Shown: positions 16,908-26,250 of the stretch, in pieces | How the letters are laid out: every line of letters starts with the position of its first letter | Position numbering within the stretch: position 1 is the stretch's first letter | NCBI RefSeq assembly: GCF_028863665.1 | Contig: NZ_JARBFX010000018.1 | Span: forward strand, 1-55,332 | Length of the DNA stretch: 55,332 nucleotides | Direction of reading: 5' to 3' | Origin: Aquabacter sediminis | GTDB taxonomy: Bacteria; Pseudomonadota; Alphaproteobacteria; Rhizobiales; Xanthobacteraceae | Translations under genes and position numbers: made by a program | The notes under the pieces: generated by a model | The model's database searches: none | What the model was told of the DNA's origin: nothing | Seen by the model: the letters and a program-made list of their open reading frames with translations, nothing else

Positions 16908-17962
16908 TCGCCATGATGAGCACCTACATCTCGACCCTCGCCTGGACCAGCGCCGCCCGCAATGTTCTGCCGCGGCTGCAAACCGAGATCACCAAAGCTC
17001 AGGTGGAAATTTCGTCCGGCCGAAGCGCAGATCTGGGGCTTTCTCTGGGCGTCGGAGTGGGCCAGAGCGTCGACCTCCACACCACCGAAGACCGCCTGAA
17101 CGCGCTCACCCGGGACCACGCGCTGGCCAAGAGCCAGCTTGATCTGACACAAACGACGCTCGGTCAAATCTCAACCGACACGAATAATTTTCTGAAAAAC
17201 TTGATCGCAGCCAAGTCCACTACGGTGGGGTCAGGCGTCATCACAGATCAGGCGAAGGCGGGACTGTCCGCATTTACTTCGATGATGAATACTGGAGATG
17301 GCCAGAGATATATTTTCGGCGGCATCAATAATGGCGTGCCGCCACTGGCCGATTACGACAGCGGCCCCAAGGCGGCTGTGAATGCGGCGTTCGCGCTGCG
17401 GTTCGGCCTCGATCCGGTCGATCCGCAGAGTGACCCGAAAGTGGCGGATATCACCACCTCCGACATGGAAGACTTCCTGAACAACGAGTTCGCCGCCTTG
17501 TTCGCCGATCCAGCCTGGGGGCAGATCTGGTCGAGTGCGTCGGACCAGAATCTCACCAGCCGCATCTCGTCGTCGGAGACGGTGACCGTTTCCACAAACG
17601 CCAACATAACAGCCATGCGCAACCTTGCCATGGCATACACGATGGCATCGCAACTGGGCCTGTCCAATCTGCCGGAGGGCGCCAGGAATGCAGTCGTGAC
17701 GAAGGCGGTGAATGTAACGGGAAGCGCCGTGACTGGCCTTAACCAGGCGGCGACCGTGCTTGGCATCTCGCAGATCCGTGTCGCAGCGGCAGAGAGCGCC
17801 ACACAACTCTCGCTCAACACTGTGTCTCTTCACATTTCCGCGGTGGAGGGGGTGGATCCTGCAGAAGCCAAGACGAGACTGGATAGCCTGACCACACAGC
17901 TTCAGATGTCCTACTCGACGACAGCCAAGATCATGCAGCTGAGCATCCTGAATTATGTTTGA
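16904..17962 (+). CDS. flgL: Flagellar hook-associated protein FlgL (HAP3)
   Basis: A protein of about 350 aa in the flagellin/HAP3 family, at the hook-filament junction. The N-terminal helix (LPRLQTEITKAQVEISSGRS) and the C-terminal helix (LQMSYSTTAKIMQLSILNYV) are the flagellin-like D0/D1 arms. The GTG at 16904 overlaps the flgK stop, but the ATGs at 16913 or 16916 are as likely. The middle of the gene, about 17150-17990, has clearly lower GC and more A/T-ending codons than the neighbouring genes. Confidence 0.9.
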   Translation: MIAMMSTYISTLAWTSAARNVLPRLQTEITKAQVEISSGRSADLGLSLGVGVGQSVDLHTTEDRLNALTRDHALAKSQLDLTQTTLGQISTDTNNFLKNLIAAKSTTVGSGVITDQAKAGLSAFTSMMNTGDGQRYIFGGINNGVPPLADYDSGPKAAVNAAFALRFGLDPVDPQSDPKVADITTSDMEDFLNNEFAALFADPAWGQIWSSASDQNLTSRISSSETVTVSTNANITAMRNLAMAYTMASQLGLSNLPEGARNAVVTKAVNVTGSAVTGLNQAATVLGISQIRVAAAESATQLSLNTVSLHISAVEGVDPAEAKTRLDSLTTQLQMSYSTTAKIMQLSILNYV

Positions 17963-17981
17963 AGGCAGTAACGAGGGCGTC

Positions 17982-18326
17982 ATGTATAAGTTCTCCTATG
18001 CCGAGATTCTCGAGGAATCTGGTGCCATCAAGCGCGAGCGGGAGCGTCTCGCCCTCGACCACGCCATCGGCCTGCTCGACACCGCAGCCTTGTCTGACAA
18101 GGGAGCGTCAGCCCTGGAGGCGATCCAATATACCCAGAAGCTCTGGGGTTTCCTCATCTCCGACCTTTCCAATCCCCACAATGAGCTGCCCGACGACCTG
18201 AAGGCGAGCCTCATCTCCATTGGCCTTTGGGTCATGAAGGAAGGGGACGACATCCTCAACGAGCGTTCTTCGAATTTCGCCGGGCTGATCGAAGTCAATC
18301 GTGCCATTCGGGATGGACTGTCATGA
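17982..18326 (+). CDS. flaF: Flagellin synthesis regulator FlaF
   Basis: A 114-aa alphaproteobacterial flagellar biosynthesis regulator needed for flagellin production. It begins MYKFSYAEILEESGAIKRER, the conserved FlaF start, which favours the ATG at 17982 over one at 17955 inside flgL. The SALEAIQYTQKLWGFLISDL segment is family-typical. The stop codon overlaps the flbT start (ATGA), so the two opposing regulators are translationally coupled. Confidence 0.93.
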   Translation: MYKFSYAEILEESGAIKRERERLALDHAIGLLDTAALSDKGASALEAIQYTQKLWGFLISDLSNPHNELPDDLKASLISIGLWVMKEGDDILNERSSNFAGLIEVNRAIRDGLS

Positions 18327-18742
18327 AAAAATCCATGCAGCTTAATCTGAGGGCGGGAGAAAAACTCTACATCAACGGTGCGGTCGTGCGCTTCGATCGC
18401 AAGGTGTGCGTCGAGCTCATGAACGACGTGACGTTCCTCATGGAAAATCACGTCATGCAGCTGGAGGAGACTACCACTCCTCTGCGCCAACTCTATTTCG
18501 TCGCCCAGGCCATCCTGATGGACCCGGCCAATGCAGGTGCCGCCCGCACCCTGTTTTTCCAGCAGCTGGCGGCACTCTTCACCTCGTTTCGCAACGTCGA
18601 TGTCCTGCAGGGCCTCGACGAGGTGGGGCAACTCGTTGAATCCGAACGCGTTTATGATGCTTTGCGCGCTTTGCGGGGGCTGTTTTCCATAGAGGAGACC
18701 ATCCTCGCGGACCCTCATTGTCGGCCCCCACGGGCCGCCTGA
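18323..18742 (+). CDS. flbT: Flagellin mRNA repressor FlbT
   Basis: A 139-aa protein. In Caulobacter, FlbT binds the flagellin mRNA leader and limits its translation until the hook is complete. The core (LNLRAGEKLYINGAVVRFDR, then DVTFLMENHVMQLEETTTPL) matches the family. The start at ATG 18323 overlaps flaF. Flagellin genes themselves are outside the window. Confidence 0.93.
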   Translation: MKKSMQLNLRAGEKLYINGAVVRFDRKVCVELMNDVTFLMENHVMQLEETTTPLRQLYFVAQAILMDPANAGAARTLFFQQLAALFTSFRNVDVLQGLDEVGQLVESERVYDALRALRGLFSIEETILADPHCRPPRAA

Positions 18743-18800
18743 GCCAGGAAGGCGGCTTCGCGCAACCTTCAGGGGGCAAGACGGAGCAGGAGGAGATCTC

Positions 18801-19208
18801 ATGACGACGATCAACAATGTGACCGGCTCTGCCGCCCCGCCCGCTGCCACCGTGTCAGCGGCGGCCAAGTCCGCCTCGACCATCGACTACACGGCCTTCC
18901 TGCGTCTCCTGGTGGCGCAATTGCAGAACCAGGATCCCACACAGCCCATGGACTCGACCGCCTATATGTCTCAGCTTGCCTCCTTTTCGCAGGTGGAGCA
19001 GTCGGTTGCGTCCAACGCCAAGCTGGATTCCCTGCTGGCGGCCACCTCGCTCCAGACCGCCGAACGCGCTGTGGGGCGCACCGTCACCAGCGCCGATGGC
19101 ACGGTGAGCGGCGAGGTCTCGTCCGTGCGCGTGACCAGTGGCGATCCCGTGGCCACGCTTACCGATGGACGGACCGTCACGCTCACGTCCGGCATCGAGC
19201 TGCGCTGA
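18801..19208 (+). CDS. flgD: Flagellar hook capping protein FlgD (short)
   Basis: A 135-aa protein that caps the growing hook. The N-terminal FlgD motif (DYTAFLRLLVAQLQNQDPTQ, then PMDSTAYMSQLASFSQVEQS) is intact. The protein ends after about 40 further residues, so the large C-terminal Ig-like/Tudor part of enterobacterial FlgD is missing, as in other alphaproteobacteria. It starts 58 bp after flbT with GGAGG upstream and its last base overlaps fliQ. Confidence 0.93.
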   Translation: MTTINNVTGSAAPPAATVSAAAKSASTIDYTAFLRLLVAQLQNQDPTQPMDSTAYMSQLASFSQVEQSVASNAKLDSLLAATSLQTAERAVGRTVTSADGTVSGEVSSVRVTSGDPVATLTDGRTVTLTSGIELR

Positions 19209-19474
19209 TGAACGAGGCGGATGCGCTCGACCTGGTCCACTCGGCCATCTGGACGATCCTCATCGCAGCCGGACCTGCGGTCGCGGCGGCCATGCTCGTC
19301 GGTCTTCTTGTGGCCTTCTTCCAGGCGCTCACGCAGGTGCAAGAGGTTACGCTCACCTTCATCCCGAAGATCGTAGCTGTCCTTGCCGCCGCGGCAGTGA
19401 CCGGCTCTTTCATGGGTGCGCAGATCATGGCGTTTACTCAGGAAATCTACGGTCACATCGCCACAGGCTATTGA
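19208..19474 (+). CDS. fliQ: Flagellar export gate protein FliQ
   Basis: An 88-aa inner-membrane protein with two transmembrane hairpin helices (WTILIAAGPAVAAAMLVGLL and IPKIVAVLAAAAVTGSFMGA). The segment FFQALTQVQEVTLTFIPK is the FliQ signature. It forms the export gate with FliP (not in the window), FliR (21693) and FlhA/FlhB. Confidence 0.95.
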   Translation: MNEADALDLVHSAIWTILIAAGPAVAAAMLVGLLVAFFQALTQVQEVTLTFIPKIVAVLAAAAVTGSFMGAQIMAFTQEIYGHIATGY

Positions 19475-19525
19475 GGCGCAGATCTGGCGGAATGACTTGC
19501 GCCGGATCCGGTAATGCGTATCTGG

Positions 19526-19545
19526 CCGGCGAAAACCTTCGCCGG
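19526..19545. other. Small hairpin between fliQ and flhA
   Basis: CCGGCGAA and TTCGCCGG form an 8-bp stem with a 4-nt loop in the 137-bp gap. No U tract follows, so it is more likely an attenuating or mRNA-stabilising structure than a terminator, or it is neutral. Confidence 0.35.
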
Positions 19546-19611
19546 ACCTGTCAGCAACAGTGCCATGGCCCGGGCGGGCCGGCGCCATATGACGTGGCGC
19601 GGGGGTGAAAG

Positions 19612-21696
19612 ATGAGTGACATCGCAGCCGACGGTATCGCCGTTGGAAAATCGCGCCGCGACATCGGTTTTGCCATCGGCGTGGTGGCAATCCTGGCCGT
19701 TTTGTTTCTGCCGATCCCCACTTTTCTTATCGATATTGGCCTGGCGCTATCCATTGCCTTGTCGGTGCTGATCCTGATGGTGGCGCTCTGGATCCACAAA
19801 CCGCTTGAATTCTCGTCGTTTCCAACGATCCTCCTGATCGCCACCCTGCTGCGCTTGGCGCTGGGCGTGGCCACCACCCGCCTCATCCTCGCCCATGGCG
19901 GCGATGGCGTCCATGCCGCGGGACACATCATCCAGGGCTTCTCGCAACTGGTCATGGGCGGCGATTTTGTTATCGGCATCGTGGTCTTTGTAATCCTTGT
20001 GACCGTGAACTTCCTGGTCATCACCAAGGGCGCGACCCGTATCGCGGAAGTGGGCGCGCGGTTCACGCTGGATGCCATTCCAGGCAAGCAGATGGCGATC
20101 GATGCGGACCTGAATGCCGGTCTCATCGATGACAAGGAAGCGCAGCGGCGACGCAGCGAGCTGGAGGAGGAGAGCGCCTTCTTCGGCTCCATGGACGGCG
20201 CCTCGAAGTTCGTGCGCGGCGAGGCCATCGCGAGCTTGATTACCATTGCCGTCAACATTTTCGGCGGCATTATCATCGGTGTGACCCGCCATGGCCTGCC
20301 TCTGGGCGAGGCGGCTGACATCTTTGCCCGCCTCTCGGTGGGCGACGGCCTCGTCTCGCAGATTCCGGCCCTCATCGTCTCCTTGTCCGCCGGCCTCCTG
20401 GTGTCGAAGGGCGGCACGCGCGGGCGGGCCGAAAAGGCGGTGCTGGGCCAGCTTGGCGCCTATCCGCGCGCGCTGTTCGTGGCCGCCGGCCTGCTGTTTG
20501 CTCTGGCTTTGGTGCCTGGCCTTCCCTTTCTGCCCTTCGCCGTGCTGGCGGGCGTGATGGGCTATGTGGGCTATGTCATCCCCAAGCAGATCGCGCGCCA
20601 GAAGGCCGCGGCCGACGCGAAGGCCGCGGAAGAGGCCGCTACGGCGCAAAAGGAGGTGCGGGAAAGCGTCAAGGAATCCCTGCGCACGCCCGAGATCGAA
20701 GTGTGCGTCGGCAAGCAGCTGGCGGGCATTGCTCTGCGCTCTCCGACCGAGATGGCCAATCGCATCTCAAAGATGCGCCGCAAGTTTGCCATGCGTTATG
20801 GTTTCGTGGTGCCGGACATCCGCTTGTCCGAAAGCCTGTCGGTGCCGGCAAAGACCTATCAGATCAAGATCCATGGGACGGTCGTGGCTGCCCATGACAT
20901 GCGGCTCGGCGAGCTTCTCGTGGTCACCGGAGAAGGGCGGCCGCCGGACGTGCCCGGCGAGGACGTGCGTGAGCCGGCATTTGGCATGAAGGCCATGTGG
21001 GTTGCCGAAGCCTATGCAGCCGAAGTCCGGCGCGAGGGCTTCACACCCGTGGACAATACAACGGTGATGCTCACCCATGTGAGCGAAGTGATTTCGAACA
21101 ATTTGCCGCAGCTCCTGTCTTACAAGGACATGCGGGCCCTCCTGGATCGCCTCGACCCCGAATACAAGCGTCTGATCGAGGACATCTGCCCCTCGCAGAT
21201 TTCGTTCTCCGGACTCCAGGCGGTCTTGAAGCTGCTGCTGTCCGAGCGCGTCTCCGTGCGCAACCTGCATCTGATCCTGGAGGCGGTCGCCGAGATCGTG
21301 CCTCATGCGCGGCGCTCCGAACAGGTGGCCGAGCATGTGCGCATGCGCATGGCGCAGCAGATTTGCGGCGACCTGGCCGAAGGCGGCGTGCTGCGGGTGC
21401 TGCGGCTCGGCAGCCGCTGGGACCTGACCTTCCATCAGAGCCTGAAGCGCGATGCGAAGGGCGATGTCATCGAGTTCGACATCGATCCGCGCCTGGTGGA
21501 GCAGTTCGGCACCGAGGCCTCTGCAGCGGTGCGCGATCGCATGAAGCAGGGGGCTCCGTTCGTCCTCGTCACTGCGCCCGATGCCAGGCCCTATGTGCGG
21601 ATGATCATCGAGCGCATGTTCCCCTCCCTTCCTGTGCTCTCCCATGTGGAGATAGCGCGCGGCGTGGAAATCCAATCGCTCGGCGTCATCGCATGA
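19612..21696 (+). CDS. flhA: Flagellar export gate protein FlhA
   Basis: A 694-aa export-gate protein. Residues about 15-330 contain eight predicted membrane helices with the FHIPEP-type loop ([40 protein letters not shown]). A cytoplasmic domain of about 330 residues follows and ends in conserved [18 protein letters not shown]. Full length for the family. The ATG at 19612 follows a GGGGG element. It overlaps fliR by 4 nt. Confidence 0.97.
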   Translation: MSDIAADGIAVGKSRRDIGFAIGVVAILAVLFLPIPTFLIDIGLALSIALSVLILMVALWIHKPLEFSSFPTILLIATLLRLALGVATTRLILAHGGDGVHAAGHIIQGFSQLVMGGDFVIGIVVFVILVTVNFLVITKGATRIAEVGARFTLDAIPGKQMAIDADLNAGLIDDKEAQRRRSELEEESAFFGSMDGASKFVRGEAIASLITIAVNIFGGIIIGVTRHGLPLGEAADIFARLSVGDGLVSQIPALIVSLSAGLLVSKGGTRGRAEKAVLGQLGAYPRALFVAAGLLFALALVPGLPFLPFAVLAGVMGYVGYVIPKQIARQKAAADAKAAEEAATAQKEVRESVKESLRTPEIEVCVGKQLAGIALRSPTEMANRISKMRRKFAMRYGFVVPDIRLSESLSVPAKTYQIKIHGTVVAAHDMRLGELLVVTGEGRPPDVPGEDVREPAFGMKAMWVAEAYAAEVRREGFTPVDNTTVMLTHVSEVISNNLPQLLSYKDMRALLDRLDPEYKRLIEDICPSQISFSGLQAVLKLLLSERVSVRNLHLILEAVAEIVPHARRSEQVAEHVRMRMAQQICGDLAEGGVLRVLRLGSRWDLTFHQSLKRDAKGDVIEFDIDPRLVEQFGTEASAAVRDRMKQGAPFVLVTAPDARPYVRMIIERMFPSLPVLSHVEIARGVEIQSLGVIA

Positions 21697-22448
21697 CAGC
21701 CGAGGCGAGCCATGCTGTGTTCACGGCCTTCCTTGTCTTCTGTCGCGTCGGGGCCTGCCTGATGTTGTTGCCCGGTATTGGCGGGCGACATCTTCCGGTC
21801 CAGGTGCGCCTGTTCCTGGCGGTGGCCATCTCCCTGGCTTTCACGCCTCTGCTACGCGGCGAGATGTCCGGCGTCGCGGCGCCAACGAACGCCGTGGGTT
21901 TTGTTCTGTCGGTGACGTCTGAAGTCGCTGTCGGAGCTGGTATCGGCCTTCTCGCCCGGGTGTTCTTCTTGGCCTTGCAGACCATGGCCAATGCCATGGC
22001 ACAGGCCATCGGCCTTGCGTCCATGCCCGGCCTTCCCCTCGAAGACGACGAGCCGCTTCCCGCCATCGCCACCCTGATTGCCTTCAGCGCCACCACCTTG
22101 CTGTTCGCGACCGATCTGCACCTGGAACTGATCAAGGGCCTGTTTGAGAGCTATCGGCGCATCCCGCCATCGGCCACCTTCACCTTGCGATTCGCTCTGC
22201 CAGACCTGGTCGATCAGATCACGGCCGCCTATCTGCTGGCGCTGCGCCTTGCCAGTCCTTTCATCATCTATTCCATCATCGCGAATCTGGCCGTAGGCAT
22301 CGCCAACAAATTCACGCCGCAGATCCCTGTGTATTTCGTGGCAACGCCCTTCGTTCTCGCGGGGGGAATGCTTCTGTTCTACATGCTCGCCGATGGTCTG
22401 CTGGCAAATTTCATCCAGGTGGTCGGAACCTGGCTGAAGGGAGGGTAG
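21693..22448 (+). CDS. fliR: Flagellar export gate protein FliR
   Basis: A 251-aa membrane protein with six predicted helices. It shows the family pattern [20 protein letters not shown] near the N-terminus and the [20 protein letters not shown] segment near residue 185. It starts at ATG 21693 inside the flhA stop (ATGA). The gene is followed by the FliJ-like gene after 5 bp. Confidence 0.95.
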   Translation: MTAEASHAVFTAFLVFCRVGACLMLLPGIGGRHLPVQVRLFLAVAISLAFTPLLRGEMSGVAAPTNAVGFVLSVTSEVAVGAGIGLLARVFFLALQTMANAMAQAIGLASMPGLPLEDDEPLPAIATLIAFSATTLLFATDLHLELIKGLFESYRRIPPSATFTLRFALPDLVDQITAAYLLALRLASPFIIYSIIANLAVGIANKFTPQIPVYFVATPFVLAGGMLLFYMLADGLLANFIQVVGTWLKGG

Positions 22449-22453
22449 AAGCC

Positions 22454-22864
22454 ATGTCAGACCGCCTTGCGAAGGCGCGCCGCATCGTGGCCGTGCGCGA
22501 ACAGATGCACAAGATGGCCGAATGGGAACAGGCGCGACTCGCCCGCGAGCATGCGGACCTTGAGCGCACACGCGGCGAGCTCCTGTCCTCCTACGATCAC
22601 GATGCCTTCGGGCGCCTCTTTGCCGAGAGCGTCGCCCGCCGCCTCGCTCAGGTCAGCCGCGCCGCGCAGGTGGTGGTGGAGGCGAAGTCGCGCCAGGAGG
22701 AGAAGGTCCGCGAAGAGGCGCTCGCGCTGAAGCGCGCAGAAAAGCAGGAAAGCCGTGCGCAGGATGCCGCGCGTTCCGAGGCCGACAAGAAGGCATTTCA
22801 GACGCTCGTGGAGGCGAGCGCAGCGGCGTCCTCCCGCGACAGCGACAATGCAAGCCTCGCATAA
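22454..22864 (+). CDS. FliJ-like coiled-coil protein
   Basis: A 136-aa, highly charged, almost entirely helical protein (REQMHKMAEWEQARLAREHA ... REEALALKRAEKQESRAQDA). Size, coiled-coil character and place right after fliR fit FliJ, the export chaperone that contacts FliI and FlhA. Sequence identity in FliJ is low everywhere, so I rely on context and composition. Confidence 0.65.
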   Translation: MSDRLAKARRIVAVREQMHKMAEWEQARLAREHADLERTRGELLSSYDHDAFGRLFAESVARRLAQVSRAAQVVVEAKSRQEEKVREEALALKRAEKQESRAQDAARSEADKKAFQTLVEASAAASSRDSDNASLA

Positions 22865-22915
22865 GCCAAAGACGTCAAGGTTCCCCGGTCGAAACTCCCT
22901 GTTGCGAATGGGACC

Positions 22916-23527
22916 ATGGGAATCCAGCCTCCTTCAGACATCGTCATGGGCGTCATGCAGGCCGCAGATCCGGCTCGCCAGCAGGCGGTGATCAGCAAGC
23001 TGCGGGCCCTGGCGCTTGGCGGACCGGCGGAAAGCCTCGCCTTCGATCAGGTCATGCAGGCGAAGGCAACGCCCGACGGGCCAGGCGCCCCGGTGGCGCC
23101 GCTGACCCCGGGCCTTGCTCCTTTCGCTGTGTCCTCAACCGTTTCCTTGCGCAATGCCACGGCCCTGTCGCGTCCGCAAAGCGGAGCGGGAGCGGATGCG
23201 ACGCCAGCCGCCGCTTCCTTTCGCCGGTTTGAGGCCATGGTGCTCTCGCAGTTCGTGCAATCCATGATGCCGGAGAAGGCCGAAGCGATGTTCGGCAGCG
23301 GCAATGCCGGCCAGATCTGGAAGTCCATGCTGTCCGAGAAGATGGCGGACCAGGCCGCCCGCGCCGGTGGCATCGGTATCGCCCAGCGCCTCGCCACCGC
23401 CTTCGCGGCGCGCGGTCAAGATGGGGCGCAGGGCTCAGGCTCCGCTGCGGTTGCCATGTCCGGTGGCCCTGACTCCTCCACCGCGGCCGCACTGGCCGCC
23501 GCCACTGGCCTGCGGGCGAAGGGGTAG
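22916..23527 (+). CDS. Rod-binding FlgJ N-domain / CheL-like protein
   Basis: A 203-aa protein with a rod-binding domain at about residues 95-165 (FRRFEAMVLSQFVQSMMPEK, GNAGQIWKSMLSEKMADQAA). This matches the N-terminal half of FlgJ and the rhizobial CheL proteins. The muramidase half of enterobacterial FlgJ is absent, as usual in alphaproteobacteria. The flanks are Ala/Gly/Pro-rich. It lies between FliJ-like and FlgN-like genes in the same direction. Confidence 0.85.
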   Translation: MGIQPPSDIVMGVMQAADPARQQAVISKLRALALGGPAESLAFDQVMQAKATPDGPGAPVAPLTPGLAPFAVSSTVSLRNATALSRPQSGAGADATPAAASFRRFEAMVLSQFVQSMMPEKAEAMFGSGNAGQIWKSMLSEKMADQAARAGGIGIAQRLATAFAARGQDGAQGSGSAAVAMSGGPDSSTAAALAAATGLRAKG

Positions 23528-23535
23528 AGCCTATC

Positions 23536-23937
23536 ATGGAACAGCATGAGCTCCTGCCTCCGGCCTCGACGGGCGACCATTCCATTCTTGCCACCCTCGT
23601 GAGCGCGCTCGACCGCCTGGAGGAATTGGTGGAGCATGAGACCGAAGCCCTGCGGTGCCGGGCGGCTTTCGATCTTGCCGACATCAATCGCCGCAAGAGC
23701 CGAAGCCTGCTTGAAATCAGCCGCGCCGCGCGCGGCCTGGATGTTCGGCAAGGGGATGTCCTGAAGGAGCGCCTCAACCGCCTGCGCGCAAAGCTGGCGG
23801 ACAATCAGGAGGTTCTGTCTCAGCATCTATCTGCGGCGCAGGAGGTGGGCGCGATCCTCGACCAGGCGCTGCGCGATGCGGAATCCGACGGCACCTATTC
23901 CACTTATGCCGGCACGGAGGGGAGGGGCGTATGGTGA
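23536..23937 (+). CDS. FlgN-like export chaperone
   Basis: A 133-aa helical protein (LVSALDRLEELVEHETEALR ... RLRAKLADNQEVLSQHLSAA) of the size and pattern of FlgN, the chaperone for FlgK and FlgL. The pairing with the CheL/FlgJ-like gene directly before it is common in Hyphomicrobiales. The assignment is by pattern and context, not by a diagnostic motif. It overlaps the next gene by 7 nt. Confidence 0.65.
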   Translation: MEQHELLPPASTGDHSILATLVSALDRLEELVEHETEALRCRAAFDLADINRRKSRSLLEISRAARGLDVRQGDVLKERLNRLRAKLADNQEVLSQHLSAAQEVGAILDQALRDAESDGTYSTYAGTEGRGVW

Positions 23938-24449
23938 AGCTGCTCCTCATCGGCCTCTGGGTCTGCGCGGTGGCCCTCGGCGCAAGCTATGGCGCGGCCT
24001 ATTGGGCCGCCGGCGCAGCGCATGCCAAGGCCCAGGATCCCTATCCGCCGGGGCTCGACTATCGCCGCCTGCCGCCGGTGACCATCCCCATGATCATTGA
24101 TGGCCAGGTCAAGGGCTATGTCCTCGCAAAGATGGTCTTCACGGCTGACTCGGCCACATTGCGCAAGCTGCCGGTCGATCCCTCGATCTTCGTCACGCAT
24201 TCGGTCTTCAACGAGATCTACGTGAACGGCCGGATCGAGTCCGGGAAGATCGCAAAGTATGACCTTGCCGCGATGATGACGCGCATCAAGTCGGCCGCGA
24301 ACACTTACATCGGCGGTGATGTTATTCAGGAAGTCCTGGTCGATTCCATCAATTACATCGACAAAACCGACATGAGGTCTGGGGCGGGTAACAACGCGCC
24401 TCTGAAGAACGAAACCAAACCTGCGCCAAAGGCGAAGGCCGCGCACTGA
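23931..24449 (+). CDS. Single-pass membrane protein of unknown function
   Basis: A 172-aa protein with one N-terminal hydrophobic segment ([20 protein letters not shown]) and a periplasmic domain of about 120 residues ([20 protein letters not shown] ... [16 protein letters not shown]). A Lys/Ala-rich tail follows. Topology and the domain's ending faintly recall FliL, but I cannot assert that. It sits between flgN-like and mcp genes and is likely co-transcribed with them. Confidence 0.7.
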   Translation: MVKLLLIGLWVCAVALGASYGAAYWAAGAAHAKAQDPYPPGLDYRRLPPVTIPMIIDGQVKGYVLAKMVFTADSATLRKLPVDPSIFVTHSVFNEIYVNGRIESGKIAKYDLAAMMTRIKSAANTYIGGDVIQEVLVDSINYIDKTDMRSGAGNNAPLKNETKPAPKAKAAH

Positions 24450-24463
24450 GATCGGAGAGCAAC

Positions 24464-26137
24464 ATGAAGATCATTGGAAAGATCTACAGCATCGTGGGCG
24501 TGCTCGGACTCACAACCGTGGCGGTGTGCGGAGTCGCGCTCTATGGCATGCATACGCAGGGACAGAGCCAGGCGGTGCTCGACAATACTGCGCAGCGTGC
24601 CTTCCTGCTGGAGCGGATCAACGGCAACATCACCGCCGTGGTGATGGAATCGCGCGGCATCTACATGGCGCCGTCCGTTGATGCTGCAAAACCCTTTGCC
24701 GCAGGTCTGGTCCGGGCGCTGGACACCATCGACAAGACAGTCGGAGAGCTGAAGGCGATCACCCCTCCTTCGGAAATGGCCGACCTGACACAGGTCCTGT
24801 CCGACCTGAAGGACTTCCGCACGTTCCGCATGGAGACGGTGCGCTTGGGAACCGAGCAGGATCCCAAGCTTGCCAACGTCCAGGGCAACAACGAAGCGAA
24901 CCGCAACAATCGCAAGGCGTTGCAAGCGTCCTTGTCGAAGGTGACGGCCGGCGTGATGGATGACCTTGAACCCCTGCGTCTTTCGCAGGAGGCGCTTCAG
25001 CGGAGCGTGTGGACCATTCTGGTCGTCGCCACCGTGGGCGGGCTTGCCATTGGCGTTGCCATCGCCCTGTTCATCGGCAGCCGCCTGTTGAGCCGTCCGC
25101 TGGTGCGGGTCTCGCAGACGCTGCAGAAGCTCGCCGACGGCGATCTTGATGTTCAGCTCGAGGTCCGGCGCACAGCCGACGAGGTGGGCGATCTTTGGAA
25201 CAGCACCGAGCAATTGCTGGGCGAACTGCAAAGCGCCGAGCGCATGCGCGCTGAACAGGCACAGACCACGCAGCGGCTCGAAGAGGAAAAGCGCGGCGCC
25301 ATGCGCTCCCTGGCCGAGCAGTTCGATCGCGACGTGTCCGGTGTGGTGCGTACGGTCGCGGAAGCGGTGACGCTGCTGGAGCGCAATGCCGCCTCCATGA
25401 GCGCGTCCGCCGACGAGACCAGCCGCCAGTCCACCATCGTGGCCGCGGCCGCGGAGCAGGCAACGTCCAACGTGCAGACGGCCGCGTCTGCCGCCGAAGA
25501 GATGGCCGCCTCGGTGCGTGAGATCGGATCGCAGGTTGCCACCGCCGCCCGAATCGCCGGCGAGGCCACTACCCAGGCGACCGGCACTGCGGAAGTGGTC
25601 CGTGGCCTTGCCGCCTCGGCCGCGCGGATCGGGCAGGTGGTCAATCTGATCACCGACATCGCATCCCAGACCAACCTTCTCGCCCTCAACGCCACCATCG
25701 AGGCGGCGCGGGCGGGCGATGCGGGGCGCGGCTTCGCGGTGGTCGCCCAGGAGGTCAAGACGCTCGCAGAGCAGACCTCCAAGGCCACCGACGAGATCTC
25801 CTCTCAGATCGCGGCGGTGCAAGGGGCAACGAACGAAGTGGTGCGGGCGATCGAAGGCATCTCTGGGACGATCCGCCGGATCGATGAGATCTCTACCGCC
25901 ATCTCCACATCCATCGACGAGCAGGGTGCCGCCACTGGCGAGATTGCCCAGAACGTCGCCCAGGCGGCCCAGGGCACACAGGAGGTCTCCTCCTCCATCA
26001 GCAATGTCAGCGCTGCCGCAGCCAATACGGGACGGGTGTCCTCCGACATCGTCCATGCCGCGAGCGACCTGTCCAACCAGGCCCAGCGTCTGCGCAGCCA
26101 GGTGGACATCTTCGTGGACCGCGTCCGGGCCGCCTGA
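24464..26137 (+). CDS. Methyl-accepting chemotaxis protein
   Basis: A 557-aa transmembrane chemoreceptor. The first membrane helix is at about residues 8-28, a periplasmic four-helix-type sensor domain runs to about 183, and the second helix ([20 protein letters not shown]) leads into a HAMP domain ([20 protein letters not shown]). The hairpin tip ([20 protein letters not shown], then [20 protein letters not shown]) is the CheA/CheW-binding signature. No C-terminal NWETF-like CheR tether is present. It is the first gene of the chemotaxis run, 113 bp before cheA, so it may be the receptor dedicated to this pathway. Confidence 0.95.
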   Translation: MKIIGKIYSIVGVLGLTTVAVCGVALYGMHTQGQSQAVLDNTAQRAFLLERINGNITAVVMESRGIYMAPSVDAAKPFAAGLVRALDTIDKTVGELKAITPPSEMADLTQVLSDLKDFRTFRMETVRLGTEQDPKLANVQGNNEANRNNRKALQASLSKVTAGVMDDLEPLRLSQEALQRSVWTILVVATVGGLAIGVAIALFIGSRLLSRPLVRVSQTLQKLADGDLDVQLEVRRTADEVGDLWNSTEQLLGELQSAERMRAEQAQTTQRLEEEKRGAMRSLAEQFDRDVSGVVRTVAEAVTLLERNAASMSASADETSRQSTIVAAAAEQATSNVQTAASAAEEMAASVREIGSQVATAARIAGEATTQATGTAEVVRGLAASAARIGQVVNLITDIASQTNLLALNATIEAARAGDAGRGFAVVAQEVKTLAEQTSKATDEISSQIAAVQGATNEVVRAIEGISGTIRRIDEISTAISTSIDEQGAATGEIAQNVAQAAQGTQEVSSSISNVSAAAANTGRVSSDIVHAASDLSNQAQRLRSQVDIFVDRVRAA

Positions 26138-26250
26138 ACCCGTCTTCCCCATCGGCTCGGACGCCCGCCCGGCGCCCGCGCCCGCTTCCCGGTCCTTCCG
26201 GGTCGCACCCAAATCCCTTTAGCCCCCGCCTGTACCTCGGAGTTGAGGCC

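Noticed and set aside
19526-19545. Hairpin between fliQ and flhA as a terminator
   Set aside because: There is no U tract, and all flanking genes run in one direction with related function.
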